Below are positions 1 to 13,400 of a stretch of DNA of 64,000 nt, piece by piece. Position numbers and translations under genes: made by a program. Positions within the stretch are counted from its first letter, which is position 1, and every line of letters begins with the position of its first letter. The DNA lies in NCBI GenBank assembly GCA_017871115.1, contig JAFCIZ010000002.1, positions 2,873,501 through 2,937,500 on the forward strand. Direction: 5' to 3'. A model generated the notes under the pieces. It saw only the letters and a program-made list of their open reading frames with translations, did not search any database and was not told the DNA's origin. The stretch comes from Cunninghamella blakesleeana. Taxonomy: Eukaryota; Mucoromycota; Mucoromycetes; Mucorales; Cunninghamellaceae.

Positions 1-685
1 AAATATTATGCCTCACTACTCTCACCCACACACACGCGCACTCTCTCTTTATTACTTTGGTGACGAATTTTTTTTTACCGGAGAACGGAACTCATTTCCC
101 GTACAATACTATTATAACCACGAGTTTGATTCTTCTCCTTAGATGTTTATGTAATGTATGTTTTTTTTATTTCTTTCTTTTTCTTTTTTAAAATATATGA
201 AAATAAATAAATATTATACTGAAATCGTAGACCATTTGATAGTCATTAATTTACTATTAAACTTATCTTTTTTTATTAGCAGATGATCATACAACTTTTG
301 TTTTTTAAAAATACAGTTTTTTATTTATTATTTATTATTATTAAAAAAAATGTGATATTGAATTTCCTTCGGGTAACACCCGCCCTTTTAATTCTATTGT
401 CACAATTTTTTTAACTATATATATATGGCTAAGATAATGTAAAAATAAATCTTAAAAATAAAAAAAACCTGTATAGTATTACAATGTTTTTTTTTTATTA
501 TTATTATGTACATAACAATTATTATACGTACACTATTATATCACTATTTAAGCAATGAGGGTAACTCATTTAAGAAAGGAGAACGAAATCAACCGAGATC
601 CATTATCTATTTTTATTTTTATTTATTTATTTTTTATGCTAATAATATACATCTATCGACCTAGTAAATTTTTTTCTATCCATTT
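1..685. other. Left-edge non-coding stretch
   Basis: No open frame of useful length on either strand. It contains poly-T/poly-A runs, a short CA/CT-rich patch near position 25-50, and A/T-rich sequence that probably includes the 3' UTR of the oxidoreductase on the minus strand. Nothing else is recognised. Confidence 0.6.
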
Positions 686-2113
686 TTAAAAGAAGATAGT
701 ACGATGTTCATCGCTAGATTGTTGAGCCAATTCAATTAAACGAATACATAATAAACCATCTTCTGGTTTAACAATTAAATGAGAAGGATCATTTCGAAGA
801 ATGGATTCTGCAACATTATTATAAAAAGCTACATAATCCCCTTTTTCCGTTTCAACTTGACCAATAATATGAGTTCCGCCTTGAAGAGTGGTATTAAGAC
901 AACCCCATTGTTGTTGTGGATCTACACCATAACCGGCTTTAGAAGGTAATAATCCAGATTTTAATTGATCTTCTTGTACATCTAAATAATGTTTGACAAA
1001 AGAGCCATTCATCCCCCGCAAAGAAAATCGTAACACAGGGTCTTGTCTAGCTAACATACTACTTCTTAATACGGCTTTAAGGTTGTTGTCATATGTTAAA
1101 ATAATGGTAAAATCATCAGCTACGTTAGCTCCTTCAAGTTGACGTTGGTTGCTGATGGTGGCATAAATGCTTTTTGGTGTACCAAATAATGAGAGTGCTA
1201 AATAATAAAATAATAATAATAAATATATAGATATATAATGAAAATTAATAATTGTTGAAAATTTTCTGTCTTCTTTTATCCTTCGTCCTTTTTTCTATAT
1301 ATGTATATATCTATATATTTACTTTGATCAATTAAATGGGCACCCAAATCATACAACATGCCAGATCCAAGACCTTCTTGTTCTCTCCAGCCATTTTTAC
1401 TAAAGTTACGGAAACGATCAAAATGAGATTCAAATTCCACTAAGCGACCTAAATGTTCATTTTTGATTAATTTCTTTACTGTCAAAAAATCACCATCCCA
1501 TCTACGATTTTGATATACACTACAGATCTTATTAGTTTCTTTTGATACACGTACTAAAATTTCTGCCTCTTGGGATGTAATAGTAAAAGGTTTTTCAACA
1601 ACAACTATCAAGAAGAACAAAAAAAGAATATAGGTAGATAAATTAGCTTCCTATTCTTGATCCTTTTATCGTTTATCTTTTTTCCCTATATATTTATAGT
1701 CTCTATCACTGATATATTATTTAATATATTACCGTGTTTTCCTTTTTCCATAGCTTCTTTAGCAAGGGTAAAATGAGATTCATTTGGAGTTGTAATAACA
1801 ACTAAATCAACATTATTAAGAGCAAATAAATCTTCAGCACTAGTGACAGTTTGAATACCGGGATAAGCTGCTTGACTTTTGGTGCTACGGCGTTCAACAA
1901 CAGCCACTAAATTGAGATGGGGCGAAGATACTATTAATGGACAGTGGAAGGTTTGTGCTGACATGCCTATTTAATTTTATATTATTAGTTGCATAATTAT
2001 AACAATAACGATAATGTCAGTTTATGAATTTATTCTATAATAATAATAATAATATATTTTAATTGATTCTTACCAAACCCAATAACACCAACATTAACTT
2101 GTTCAATAGACAT
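686..2113 (-). CDS. Gfo/Idh/MocA-family NAD(P)-dependent oxidoreductase
   Basis: Four exons: 2074-2113, 1733-1966, 1323-1604 and 686-1197. They sum to 1068 nt, an intact 355-residue frame, the usual length of this family. The N-terminus is a Rossmann strand with the GxGxxxx nucleotide loop (VGVIGFGMSAQTF), created exactly by the first splice. The cofactor/catalytic EKP motif (VVVEKPF) sits about residue 95, followed by NRRWDGDF and the C-terminal alpha/beta GFO domain containing LGAHLIDQ. NRRWDGDF resembles the E. coli YdgJ-type branch, whose members oxidise sugars, inositols or dihydrodiols with NAD(P); the substrate here cannot be told. No targeting signal is seen, so it is probably cytosolic. 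Start: first ATG before the Rossmann strand. Confidence 0.88.
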
Positions 2114-2539
2114 AATGATAAATATATATATTTATAAATAAATTATTAATAAAGCAAAATAATAATATTAAAAAAATAATAAAATAATAAAAGAAAAGAA
2201 TTAAAAAAATATTTTTTCTGGAATTATATTTTTTAAAAAAAAACGGGACGAAGTGGAAAGAAAAAATTCAGCGAAATTAAACCCAGTTACCGCGGAAAAA
2301 AATTGCTGAATAATATAATCAAAAAAAACCCTTTAATAAAATGCATTAAACTACGGATTTCAAACTAAATTATTATTATTAATTGGATTAAATAATTTAC
2401 AAAAAAAAGAGCCGTATTAACTAATAATAACATAAGCATATTTCATTGGCTGATAAAATATATATAATATATAGTATACAAAAAGTAAAAAATGATGATA
2501 TATAGAAGGAGTAGATATTTTTTTTAAAAATTTTTTTTC

Positions 2540-3986
2540 TTATTCTTGTAAACTGAGAGCATTCAATAATTTTTCTAATATGGGATTACCACCTAACCTA
2601 TCGATTTCAGCCCGAGCTTCTATTTCTTTTTCTTTCATAAATGCTTTTACATAATCAAAACTACCCGTACGTTTAATAATATCCAATGCATATTTCTTTA
2701 CTTCAATAGCTTTGGGTTTTTGTGCAATGATATTCAATAATTGTCGATTGCTAACGTCGGCTCGAATAGAATGAATGATTGGAAATGACATTTTGCCTTC
2801 TGTTAAATCTTCACAAAAACCTTTATTTTCAGAATACTATTAAAAAAGAAGCGCGCGTATATGTATATAAGGAAGTTAGATACGGTTGAAACTATTTTAT
2901 CTTTCAATCATTATGTTTTTATTACTTTCTCTTTTATTCTATTCTATTTTTTCTAATCTCTCTTTTTCTCTTCCGTTTTCATTTTCGACTCTTACCTGAT
3001 CGGATTGAAGGTTCATGTAATCATCACGAACTTGATAAAATATACCAATTATATTCACCAAATGGGTATAATCACTATTTAATAATATCCATATATTGAA
3101 TAAACAGTAAAAACAAGTCATAAATAATAGTTCATGAATGCAACTATTCCCTTTACATTTTTTTTTTTAGAAAAATGAATAAATAAAACAATATATATTT
3201 ACATTTTACTATTACTTGCTGCTTGCATTAATCGAACAGCCAACCTTAACAATCCACTCGTTTCTATTATAAATATATATATTATATATTAACTTGTATT
3301 AAAAGCAAATAAATGAATAGTAATAAACAAACAATAACATCATTAACTTACTGTTATTGACCATACTAATATATTCTTCTTCAGTAGGACAAATCAAAGA
3401 ATCTCTCCAAAAGAGTTCTAGCCCTTGTCCTTGGTGTAAGTTAATAAGTTCTTCTGTATAAATAGTTACCATATAAGGGTTGTTTAACTTTAGAATATGT
3501 TGAAGAGCCAAAAAATAAACATAATTGGCACAGTTTATAGTTTGAGGAATACCATAAATATGATGAGTAACAGGTACCGAGCGACGTAATTCTGAATCAT
3601 CTTGAACATCATCTATCCTATTTTTTATTTTTATTTTTTTTTAAAAAGTGTATTATTATTATTATTAATATTATTATTATTATTATTATTGTCATAAAAC
3701 ATATCGGTTAATTACATTAAACTTGCGTTATGTAACATTTCAATGACCTTGGTAATAGTATTTAAAGTTTCTGAGGGGATTTTTAACCATATTTCAAAAG
3801 CAGAGATTAGTCTTGATCTTATATCCTTACCAGGATGGGCTAACAAATAATTATAAGGTTCAAGTAAGATCTATAATAAATACATGTATAAGTGTACTGT
3901 TTATATATTTAATTATTTTACTTTATTTTAATTTTATTATATATTACATCATCGATAGTTTGTCCTGCTGAAAGATTTAAGCTCAT
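2540..3986 (-). CDS. BTS1: Geranylgeranyl diphosphate synthase (polyprenyl synthase)
   Basis: Condenses farnesyl and isopentenyl diphosphates to C20 geranylgeranyl diphosphate for protein prenylation and, in Mucoromycota, for carotenoids and trisporic acids (there called carG). Six exons: 3948-3986, 3716-3870, 3352-3617, about 3202-3263, 2996-3074 and 2540-2836, giving about 298 residues, normal for fungal GGPPS. The first Asp-rich motif (MIDDVQDD, followed by SELRR) is formed across a splice. The second (QVRDDYMN) carries the DDxxN form seen in GGPP synthases. [10 protein letters not shown] and the [10 protein letters not shown] segment after CEDLT are further family signatures. No transit peptide is visible. 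Family assignment is firm; the C20 product length is inferred from overall resemblance. Confidence 0.9.
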
Positions 3987-4927
3987 ATTAAAATTTAATG
4001 AGAAAAAAAAAAAAAGAAATTGGAAGAGAGAGATGGTGGAAAAAAACGCAGGTCGAAAAGTTTGAGTTTAAATTTTTTGAGCTTGAAAAAATTTCCCTGA
4101 TCACCTTTTTTTTTCAAATTTCTTTCCCCTTCTCATTTTTTAAAACAAAACATCACTTGTATTAAATGGAACATACATATTAAAGAATTATTTTATGAAT
4201 TTTTGAATTAATCTAATAAAAAATTTCCAAGTTACTTTAATGTATTTTTTTATTTGCTTTTAAAAAAATATTATATACAACTAAAAAAAAAATAATGTAC
4301 GAGGTTCTACTTTTTTTTTTATTCCAGGTAGACTGAAACTTTCATATAATGTAGTCATTGATGAAATTCATAAAAAATGTGCTAGTAAAAATCATAATTA
4401 CTTTTTCTATTTATTTATTTTTATTTTATATTATAAATGAAACTATACCAGTAACATATTCTTTTTATACTACAAAGTTTAATAATATGGTACTAAATAC
4501 AATACATCTAAGGATATCATGGGTTTTATCATCTATAGAAATAAAATCATTGCAGTTATTTAATCACTATATACTTAACCGATGGTAGTGGAAAGCACCA
4601 CTAATTTCACAATATATTAATATATAGTTTTTAATAAATAAATAAATTGAAACCTTTAATCAAAAGTCATGCAAAAAAAAAAAAAAAAAGATCAACTGAA
4701 AATGGATATGACAAATATGGTAAGTTGCTCAAAAAAAAATCTATTTTTATGGTAGTGCATAAATTCTGTTTGATGAGAATATGTTTTTATAAGTGTGAGA
4801 AGAAAAAAAAAATGTTGTATTTTTTTATTTATTGTTTGTTTTTGAAAGAAAAAAAGTATGATAGACCACCAATTAAAATTGAAAATAAAATTATAATATA
4901 TATATAAATAAATATATAAAAGAAAAT
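3987..4927. other. Intergenic spacer
   Basis: A/T-rich spacer between GGPPS (its 5' side) and the 3' end of the dehydrogenase. A 76-codon plus-strand frame at 4358-4588 starts with a hydrophobic segment but has no family signature and sits in A/T-rich background. I do not call it a gene. Poly-A/T tracts occur near 4005-4018 and 4674-4688. Confidence 0.5.
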
Positions 4928-5994
4928 TTACCATAAAGTATAACCACCATCCACTATAATTTCAGATCCAGTAACATAAGTGGATGCATCAGAAGCCAAA
5001 AATGTCACTACACCTTTTAATTCATGTGGCATTCCAAGACGACCCATTGGTGTATGTGTTTCCCAATATTGACGCATTTTGATCCCTTCTTCACCTCGTT
5101 GAGCTAATACCGCCTGATTCATGGCAGTATCAAAATAACCTGGAGAAATAGCAGATACTCGAATATTATGAGGTGCCCATTCACAAGCTAAAGATTTGGT
5201 TAATTGTAATACAGCAGCTTTAGTAGCATTATAAGGAGCATGGGTTTGTGGTGTGTTTGTAATATGGGCAGACATGGATGCTATAGTGATAATAGATCCT
5301 CCTGTACCCAAAGCCATCATATGCCTAGTGTTTTTTTTAAAAAAAAAGAAAAGAAAAAAAAGAAAGGGTTTAGAATAGTTTCGTTTTAAAAAATAATAAT
5401 AATAATTAGATCATTTAAATTAAAAAAAAAAAATTACTTTGCAGCCTGTTGAACACAAAAGAAAGTACCATTAACATTCACATCAAATATCTTTCTAAAA
5501 TTTTTAGCGGAATAGTCAATAGCAGGGCACACTTGATTAATACCAGCGGCTGTCACTAAAACATCAAGACCACCATGTTGTTGAACAATTTGATCAAAAA
5601 TCATGGCCACTTCATCTTCGTTGGTTACATCACATCCCCAACTAGAAGCTTTCACACCGTGTTCTTTTTCAATAAAAGCACAAGTCTCGGCCCCAGTTTC
5701 TGCTAAAAGATCAATACATGCTACCGAAGCACCACTTTCTGCTAAAGCAATCATCATACTTGAACCAAGACCACGGGCTCCTCCAGTTACTATTAAAATA
5801 TTTTTTTTGTGAAATAAATAAATTAAAATATATTAAATTAAAATAAACATATCAATTTTTTTTAAAGCACATACATATATATATATATATTATTTTTTCA
5901 TTTTTTATGTTTTTTTTTTTTTTTTACCTATGGCTACTTTTCCTTTGAGTGAATATTGTTGGACAACATTTGGAGAACGTGCTTCTTCTGTCAT
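4928..5994 (-). CDS. Short-chain dehydrogenase/reductase, polyol/sorbose-reductase type
   Basis: Three exons: about 5929-5994, about 5437-5790 and 4928 to about 5326, giving roughly 270 residues. Classical SDR layout: TGGARGLG cofactor loop near residue 25, reconstituted across the first splice; CDVTNED; VTAAGIN; DVNVNGTFF; catalytic Ser in ASMSAH; and the YxxxK pair as YNATK. ISPGYFDTAMN follows, and the C-terminus ends GGYTLW. That ending and the overall pattern match fungal NADP(H)-dependent sorbose reductases, mannitol 2-dehydrogenases and D-arabinitol dehydrogenases, which interconvert ketoses and polyols in the cytosol. The exact sugar is not deducible. The 5' end is divergent from the CCDC6-like gene, about 0.7 kb away. 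Confidence 0.87.
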
Positions 5995-6710
5995 TTTTAT
6001 TTATTTATTTTATAAAAAAAAGATGGGTATAAACGAAAAGAATACGAATATAAATATATAAAAAAAGGAAGAGGAAAAAAAGAAAAATTAAGAATCCAGA
6101 AATGAAAGGGTTTATAAAGCAAAAAGAGAGAAAAAAAAAATAGCAGAAATTTGCGGAAAAATCAATGATTCGTCCAACTTGTAGAGATGCATGTATAGCT
6201 TTTTGAACCAATCGAAGAATTTAGATTTATTTTATCAAAGAGAGATATTGTTAAAAGAATTTTTTTTCTTATTATTATAATTACCATAATTAGTGGAAGA
6301 TATAAAAATCCGCCTCTTTTTATATTATTTATTTATAAAATCGTCTTTAAAAAAAAGGTTATTTTAAAATAACAATATATTTATATAAATAAACATATCA
6401 TTCCCTTTTTCTTTCTTTCTTTTTTTTTTCTTAAAAATTTATTATTATTATTATTTTTTAAACTGAAACAATTGAATTCAGCAGGTGATGTTGGATTTTT
6501 ATAAATAAGAAAGTAAACAAGTTTGAATTTAAAAGCAACAGTAAAGCAAAAAAACTCAATGTTTTCCAACTCAGACCACTTTAATTTTTTATTCTTTTTT
6601 GATGAATTTTTTTGTTCGACTCCTTTCCACATAATTCTTTTATTTCTCTCTTTCACACCTTTTTTATTATTTTTAAGACTCATTTTTTAACTGAAAAGAA
6701 TCAACGTAAT
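5995..6710. other. Divergent intergenic region (putative bidirectional promoter)
   Basis: Separates the start codons of the SDR gene (-) and the CCDC6-like gene (+). It contains a CCAAT pentamer near 6208 on the plus strand and long A/T tracts. Frames at 6005-6211 and 6381-6683 are low-complexity and show no protein signature. Promoter function is inferred from position only. Confidence 0.4.
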
Positions 6711-7078
6711 ATGAATAATAAAATGGAAGATGAAGTAAGCTTTATAAAATAAATAAACACAACTTGTTTTATCTCTCTCTCTTTTTATTAATTTACTCTA
6801 TTATTAAATTTATAATAGAATGCTAAAATATTAAGTGAACTTCACCAAACTGAAAAAGCTATCAATGACTCAATTCGTGTTCAACTTGAAAAAGTAAACG
6901 ATAAATATATTTGATATTATTCATATTATTTCTATTATTTATTTATTAATACACACACTCTCTCTCTACCTTTTTTTTAGGCTCGTAAAACAAAAGCAAC
7001 CATGGAAGCTGATTTAGAAACTCGTGCTCAAGAATTTAAACATAATTTTAATAGTTTGCAAGAAAGCAAAGAAAGGTA

Positions 7079-7109
<31 letters not shown>

Positions 7110-9089
7110 GTAACAATAATAATAAATGTAATAATAATAATAATAATAACAATAACAATAACAATAATAATGATAATAATAATAATAATAATGATATAAA
7201 CATTAATAGTAACAATAATAAAAACACAAAGAAAATAGATAATTATTAGGAAATATATAAAAAAAGAAGGAGAGAAGGGAATGATAATAAATTGTTTATA
7301 TGTATTATTCTTATTTCTTTATTTACATACATACATACATACATATATGGATATGCATATATATATAGTGACGATAAGCTTGCTTCTATACTAGCAACCA
7401 ACGATATAAATCAACTTAAAGAAGAAATTAAACAACTTTATGAAAAGTGTCGACAACAACAATCACAAATTAAAAAATTGGAATTTGAAGTAGAAATGGA
7501 ACAAGGCCATGTTAATATTTTACGTCACGATAATCAAGCTTTAAAACAGCTTACAGTGAATATGACAGCTCTTGCAGAACAAGAAGAAGAATATATTTCT
7601 AACAAGTTACTTAAACGTATCACTGGATTAAAGAAGGAAAAGAGTGAATTATTAATGCAAGTGGAACAGGAAGAAGAATATATGACAAATATGTTGCAAA
7701 AAAAATTAAATCGGGTAAGTGAATATATATATACGTAACGTAAAAAAAGTATGGCTATAATAATATGTCAAATATAGTCAGCTCATTTGATTATTTGCTT
7801 TTCCTTTTTCTTCTTTGAATAATTTAGTTACAAAAAGAAAAAATTGATATGGAAAACGCATTGGAACAAGAACAAGAATTTATTGTTAATAAACTTCAAA
7901 AACAATTGGATGCTCTTAAAGCACAGCAACCTAAATCAACAGTATCATCGCCAAGATCTGTTATTCAAGATCCAATTAATATTCCTACAAGTCCTGCTAT
8001 ACCTTCAGTTTCACCTGCATTAAGGTAATATATATAATTTATAATTTATAAAATAGGTTTGGTATACTTATTGATGGTACTTTTCATTATTCTTGTTTTT
8101 TTTTTTTTTTGATTACGTTAGTGCTAAGAAATGGAATAATACCAGTGCAAATTCTTCTTTCAATGATCCTTCTTCAAATATGATAGAAATGCTATTAGCT
8201 GAAGTGGCCACATTAAAAAATAAAACCTCTGAAATGGAAAAAGAATGTAAGTTTGGTTTCATATGTATCTATTCATATCATGATTGTGATTGCTTTTATT
8301 TACTGATGAACACTATTCAAAAAACTATAGATATCCATAAAACCCAGCAATGCAATAAATATAAAACTGAAATAATCCAATTCCGTAAACAAAATAATTT
8401 GTCAGTCGATGATATACAGTTGGATGAAGGGTAAAATAAAAGAAATAAAAGGATATTAATTGAAGCATAACAGTTGTAATGGTGGTTAATTTAATATATA
8501 TACTTTTATTGTTTTTATTGTTTTATTAGTATTCCTGTAGTATTTCGATCTATTCCTCCTTCTCCTGGTAGACAGGTCAGGGTTAGTTTTTTTAAAAAAG
8601 AAATGAAAAAAAAATGAAAGAAAACTATCATTATTATTTTATATGTATTAATGTTTTATATTCTTTTTGCTTTTTATAGGCTAAAAGGTCGACATCAACC
8701 TCTTCTCAAAGATCTATCACTTCAGAAAAAGCTAGTAGTAGTTATAATGCTATTCCTCCATTACAATTAGATAGTGGCAATTCACCATCATCTCATGAGT
8801 ATAATTCTAATTCTTCTACAATACCTCCTCAAGCTATACCAGGCAATGATGAATCAAGTCGATCTAGATCAAGTAATAATAATCGTAATAAATAAAATAG
8901 AGAGTGGAGTAATTGTGTTTATTTATTTTTTTTATCTCCTGTTTTTTTTAAATAATAATAATAATAATAGATTCTATAAGTTCATCCGCTTCAGGAAGTT
9001 TATCAAAACGTGATACTGCTAGTAGAAGAATATCTGGTGGTTTATTTGGATTAAATTCTCCTCCACAACAACATCCTCCCCATCCCTAA
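6711..9089 (+). CDS. CCDC6-like coiled-coil protein
   Basis: About ten exons. The frame starts at ATG 6711 (a second in-frame ATG lies at 6723) and ends at TAA 9087-9089, giving about 430 residues. The core is a long coiled coil containing three staggered copies of a diagnostic unit: EQEEEYISNKLLKRI, EQEEEYMTNMLQKKL and EQEQEFIVNKLQKQL, each about 30 residues apart. This is the signature of the CCDC6/H4 (DUF2046) family. A Pro/Ser-rich segment follows (SPRSVIQDP), then a second short coiled coil and a Ser/Asn/Gln-rich C-terminus ending in HPPHP. Animal CCDC6 is linked to DNA-damage signalling and transcription control; a fungal role is unknown. The intron at 7077-7369 is filled with TAA-type microsatellite. 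Confidence 0.8.
7077..7245. repeat. Imperfect (AAT)n microsatellite inside an intron
   Basis: Runs of AAT/AAC/AGT triplets fill most of the intron that interrupts the CCDC6-like gene between the exons ending 7076 and beginning near 7370. Non-coding by frame and splice context. Confidence 0.8.
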
Positions 9090-9502
9090 GTTTTATTCAA
9101 TATATATCATTTTTATTTCTTTGCTTTTTTTATATTTTTTTTTTACCATCCGTATTCTATTTTCTTTTCCTTCTTTTTCCTTTCTTTTTAATAAATTGGA
9201 ATAGATATATCTTTAAATTAATAAACATTATTTTGCAAATTTAACTTCATCTCATAAAGGTATAATATATATATATATATATATATATTAATTACTCTCT
9301 TTCTTTCTTTTTTAATAAAAATATACTATATATAAAAATTTCATGATTACACAATTTTCTGCTGTAGAATTTGAAATACCGTTTTTGGAAATTTGGCAAA
9401 AAGGTATAAAATTTTCACCCACCTTTTTTCGTTTTCCATTTTCTTTTTTCCTTTTCCTTTTTTTTTACAACTTTTGTATTTTTTTATATTTTATTTTTTT
9501 AT
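9090..9502. other. Tandem intergenic spacer, CCDC6-like to TPP2
   Basis: About 410 bp of A/T-rich sequence with an (AT)n run near 9257-9288 and CTTT-rich tracts. It would hold the terminator of the upstream gene and the promoter of TPP2; no specific element is recognised. Confidence 0.5.
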
Positions 9503-10463
9503 ATGACATCCTTTGCTAAACCAATTCAAGAATATCCCTCTCACGGGCTTATGCCTAAACAAGATACCCAAGCTGCTAGCTTTATCAAAAAGTATCCAGA
9601 ATACGATGGTAGAAATACTGTTATTGCTATCCTTGATACAGGTATATTTTTTAAAAAAAAATAGAAGAGCGTGAATACGTAATAGTTGTGTATATAAATA
9701 GATGGATAAATAGATTAACAAGTATCAATCTATTTCTTTTTTATTCATTTTATATAACAAATTAGGTGTCGATCCAGGTGCTGCCGGTAAGTTTTTATAT
9801 ATATATATTTTTAAAAAAGATAATGGTTATACATGTATATAATTATGTATGCGTGTGTGTGTGTGTGTGATAACGAGGGCGAAAGAGATCAAGAATGAGA
9901 GAAATATATATAAAAGAAAAGGCAAAAGACGCAATGCTCATATCACTATTATAATTTTTAAACTATGTAGGCATGCAAGTAAAGCCCATATATTTTATTT
10001 GTTATATATATATATATTATAAAACAATTACTTAAAAACTATATATATATATGTGCGTGTGTATTTTTTTATGATTTATAGGTAACTACTGATGGTAAAC
10101 CCAAAATTATTGATCTTGTAGACTGCACTGGTGGTGGTAAGTATAAATAAAATAAATAACCTGTAATAGAAATGATATATTTTATCTTATATTTATTTAT
10201 TTTTATTTATTATTCTTTATTTGATTAGGTGACGTTTCTACTACTACGATCGTTAAACCTACATCTAAAGATATTAATGGTGAAAATGTATCTGTTATTG
10301 AAGGTCTTAGTGGACGTACTTTGATATTGGATTCTAATTGGAAAAACCCTTCAGGTGAATATCATATAGGTTTAAAACGTGCTTATGAACTCTTTCCTAC
10401 AGAGTTGACAGAAAGATTACAAAAGGTAATACAATATACACAAATGGATATTACTAAATAAAC

Positions 10464-10499
<36 letters not shown>

Positions 10500-13400
10500 A
10501 TCTAATTTACGAAAAAATACATTTATATATAACAGGAACGTCGTCAAAACTTTGAAGTAAAGCATTCACATTTAATTGATGAAGCTCAAACCAAATTAGC
10601 TGAATTTAATAAGAAAAATCCTGTGGTTATTGAAGAAAATCTTATTGAACAAAAGAATGATTTGGAAGCTAGAGTGGATCAATTAAAGAAATTGTTAGAA
10701 AATTATGAAGATCCTGGTATTTTATTGGATTGTGTTGTTTTCAATGATGGTCAAGTATGGCGTGCTGCTATTGATGTTAAAGAATCTGGTGATTTGCGGG
10801 GTAATAAAATAATAAATAATAATTATAAAAAAATATAAAATTGCTTTTATATTTTTTTGACAAAAGAAGAAGGTATATACCATATTGGGTACTAATCACT
10901 AAATTGGTTTTTTTTTTCTAATTTAAATAAAAATAGGTCAACCAGCTTTAGCGGACTATCGGAAAGAATTAAAATACCATACATTCGGTGAAGCTGATTT
11001 ACTTAATTATTCTGTTAATATTTATGAAGACGGTAATTTACTCAGGTAAAATGACATCACATATTTTTTTTTTTTAAATAATAATAATAATAATAGTAGT
11101 AATAACAGTATATTTTTTATTAATTTTATATTTGTATGTTCTTATTCTGTATTTTTAAATAGCATTGTAACACTTTCTGGTAGCCATGGTACTCATGTTG
11201 CTGGTATTACCGCTGCTAACTTCCCTGATGATCCTATATTGAATGGTGTAAGTTTATTATAGTTGTAATTATTTTATCGTGATTATATATATATATATAT
11301 ATAGGGTTTATTATTCTATATATTGATTCAATTTTATTTTTTTATTACTATTTTTAAGGTTGCTCCTGGTGCTCAAATTGTATCTCTTCGTATTGGTGAC
11401 AGTCGTCTTGGATCTATGGAAACAGGACCTGGATTAACTCGTGCTGCTGCCCATTTAGCCATTAACAATGTTGATTTGGCCAATATGTCATACGGTGAAT
11501 CCAGCAGTTCCCCCATTGATGGTCATTTTATTAGGTTACTTGCCGAAGAAGCTATAAGCAAATCTGGATGTACATTTGTAACAAGTGCTGGTAATGATGG
11601 CCCATGTTATAGTTCTATTGGTGCCCCTGCTGGTATGGATGCTAGTTTTATCACCATTGGTGCTTATGTGAAACATGCTCAAATGCAAGCTGAATATGCT
11701 TTATTAGAATCAGTTGCTGAACGCCCTTATACCTGGTCTTCTCGTGGTCCTTGTACTGATGGCTACCGTGGTGTAGATATATATGCTCCTGGTAGTGCTA
11801 TTACTAGTGTTCCTGTTTATGAATTAACTAAGTTGGATTTAAAGAATGGTACCAGTATGTCTAGGTAATTATTATATAAAAAATATATATTAAAAAAATA
11901 TTGAAAAAAAAAAATTCGATATAGACAAGAGATAGAAAAAATCATAAATGTACATCACTATTAACACACATATTATATCAATAGTCCCAATGCTTGTGGT
12001 TGTATTTCATTATTAGTCTCAGCATTAAAAGCTCAAAATTTCAACTATACACCATATCGATTGAAGAATGCAGTTGTACAAACAGGAAAATCTGTAAACG
12101 ACCCTCTCAATGTTGGATTCATCCAAGTAGAAAAGGCTTGGGAATATCTTGAATCTTACAAAGATGACAAAGATTTGGATATCTTATTTGAAGTAAGTAT
12201 AAAATAAAATAAGTATATACAAACTTAAAACAGAATTAGGAAATTCATTTTCAATCGAATATACCCTTTTTTTTTTTGTAAATCATCACTTCTATTATAG
12301 GCCATAGTAAACAAACGTGGTAGACAACGTGGTATTTATTTACGTGAATTAGATGAAACTAGCCAAGTTCAATTTATTTCTGTAAAAGTTCGCCCTACTT
12401 TTATGGGTGAAAAAGACCCCGAAAACCCATTATATAACCGTGCCAAGTTTAATTATGAATCTCGTGTAGCTATCATTTCTACTCACTCTTGGATTACTGT
12501 TCCCGATTTTGTTTATTTACATTCAGAAGGTAAAAAAAAAAAAATGGAAGAAAATAATAAACAGACAAATAAAAATATAATATAGATAACTTGAAGATAA
12601 TATAAATTATTTATATTAAATGTTTTTTTTTATTATATTTTAAAAATTAAAATATATAGGTAACACTTTCCAAGTTAAAGTTGATCCTTTAGCTCTTCCT
12701 GAAAGTGAATTCCATTATGGTGAAGTTGTTGGTTATGATACCGCTCATCCTGAACGTGGACCTATTTTCCGTGTCCCAGTCTCTGTCGTTAAGCCTTCTG
12801 TATCTGGTAATGGATCCCATGTATTTAAACAAGTTGAATATGGGCCAGGTGATATCATTCGTAGATTTGTTCATGTACCTGAAGGTGCTACTGATTGTGA
12901 ATTAACCCTTCGTGCCAAAGCTCCTGTTGGAACCTCCCCTGCTTTGTTCATGTTACACTTGCTCCAATTAATTCCTAACAAGAGTCAAAAAGATAAGCAA
13001 GCTTATAGATTCTTCCTTGGTGCTGGTTCCTTCAGCAATCCTAATTCTGAAGAACAAGTTATTGTTAAACGGTTTGCTGTTCGCGGTGGTTTGAATTTAG
13101 AAGTAAATATTATTATTGTGATGAATTATACATAAATATGAAGATAAAAATATATAAGTAACTAATTCAATATAATATTTTTTTAAAAAAAAGGTTGCTC
13201 TTGCTCAATTTTGGTCTGGTCTTGGAAAACATTCTATTGATCTCAGCTTAGAATTCCATGGTGTACAACTTGCAGGTAATTTAGCTAATGGTTTTGGTGT
13301 CGTTAAACTTGATCCTCAAGTTACTCGTTTAGATGTAGCTGCTCCTATTAGAAGAGAAGAAAATATTGATGTTAAGGTGTCATTCGGTAAATATTATATT

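Noticed and set aside
4358..4588. 76-codon plus-strand frame with hydrophobic N-terminus
   Set aside because: Composition is A/T-driven, with no family motif, no splice partners and no conserved context; such frames arise often in this background.
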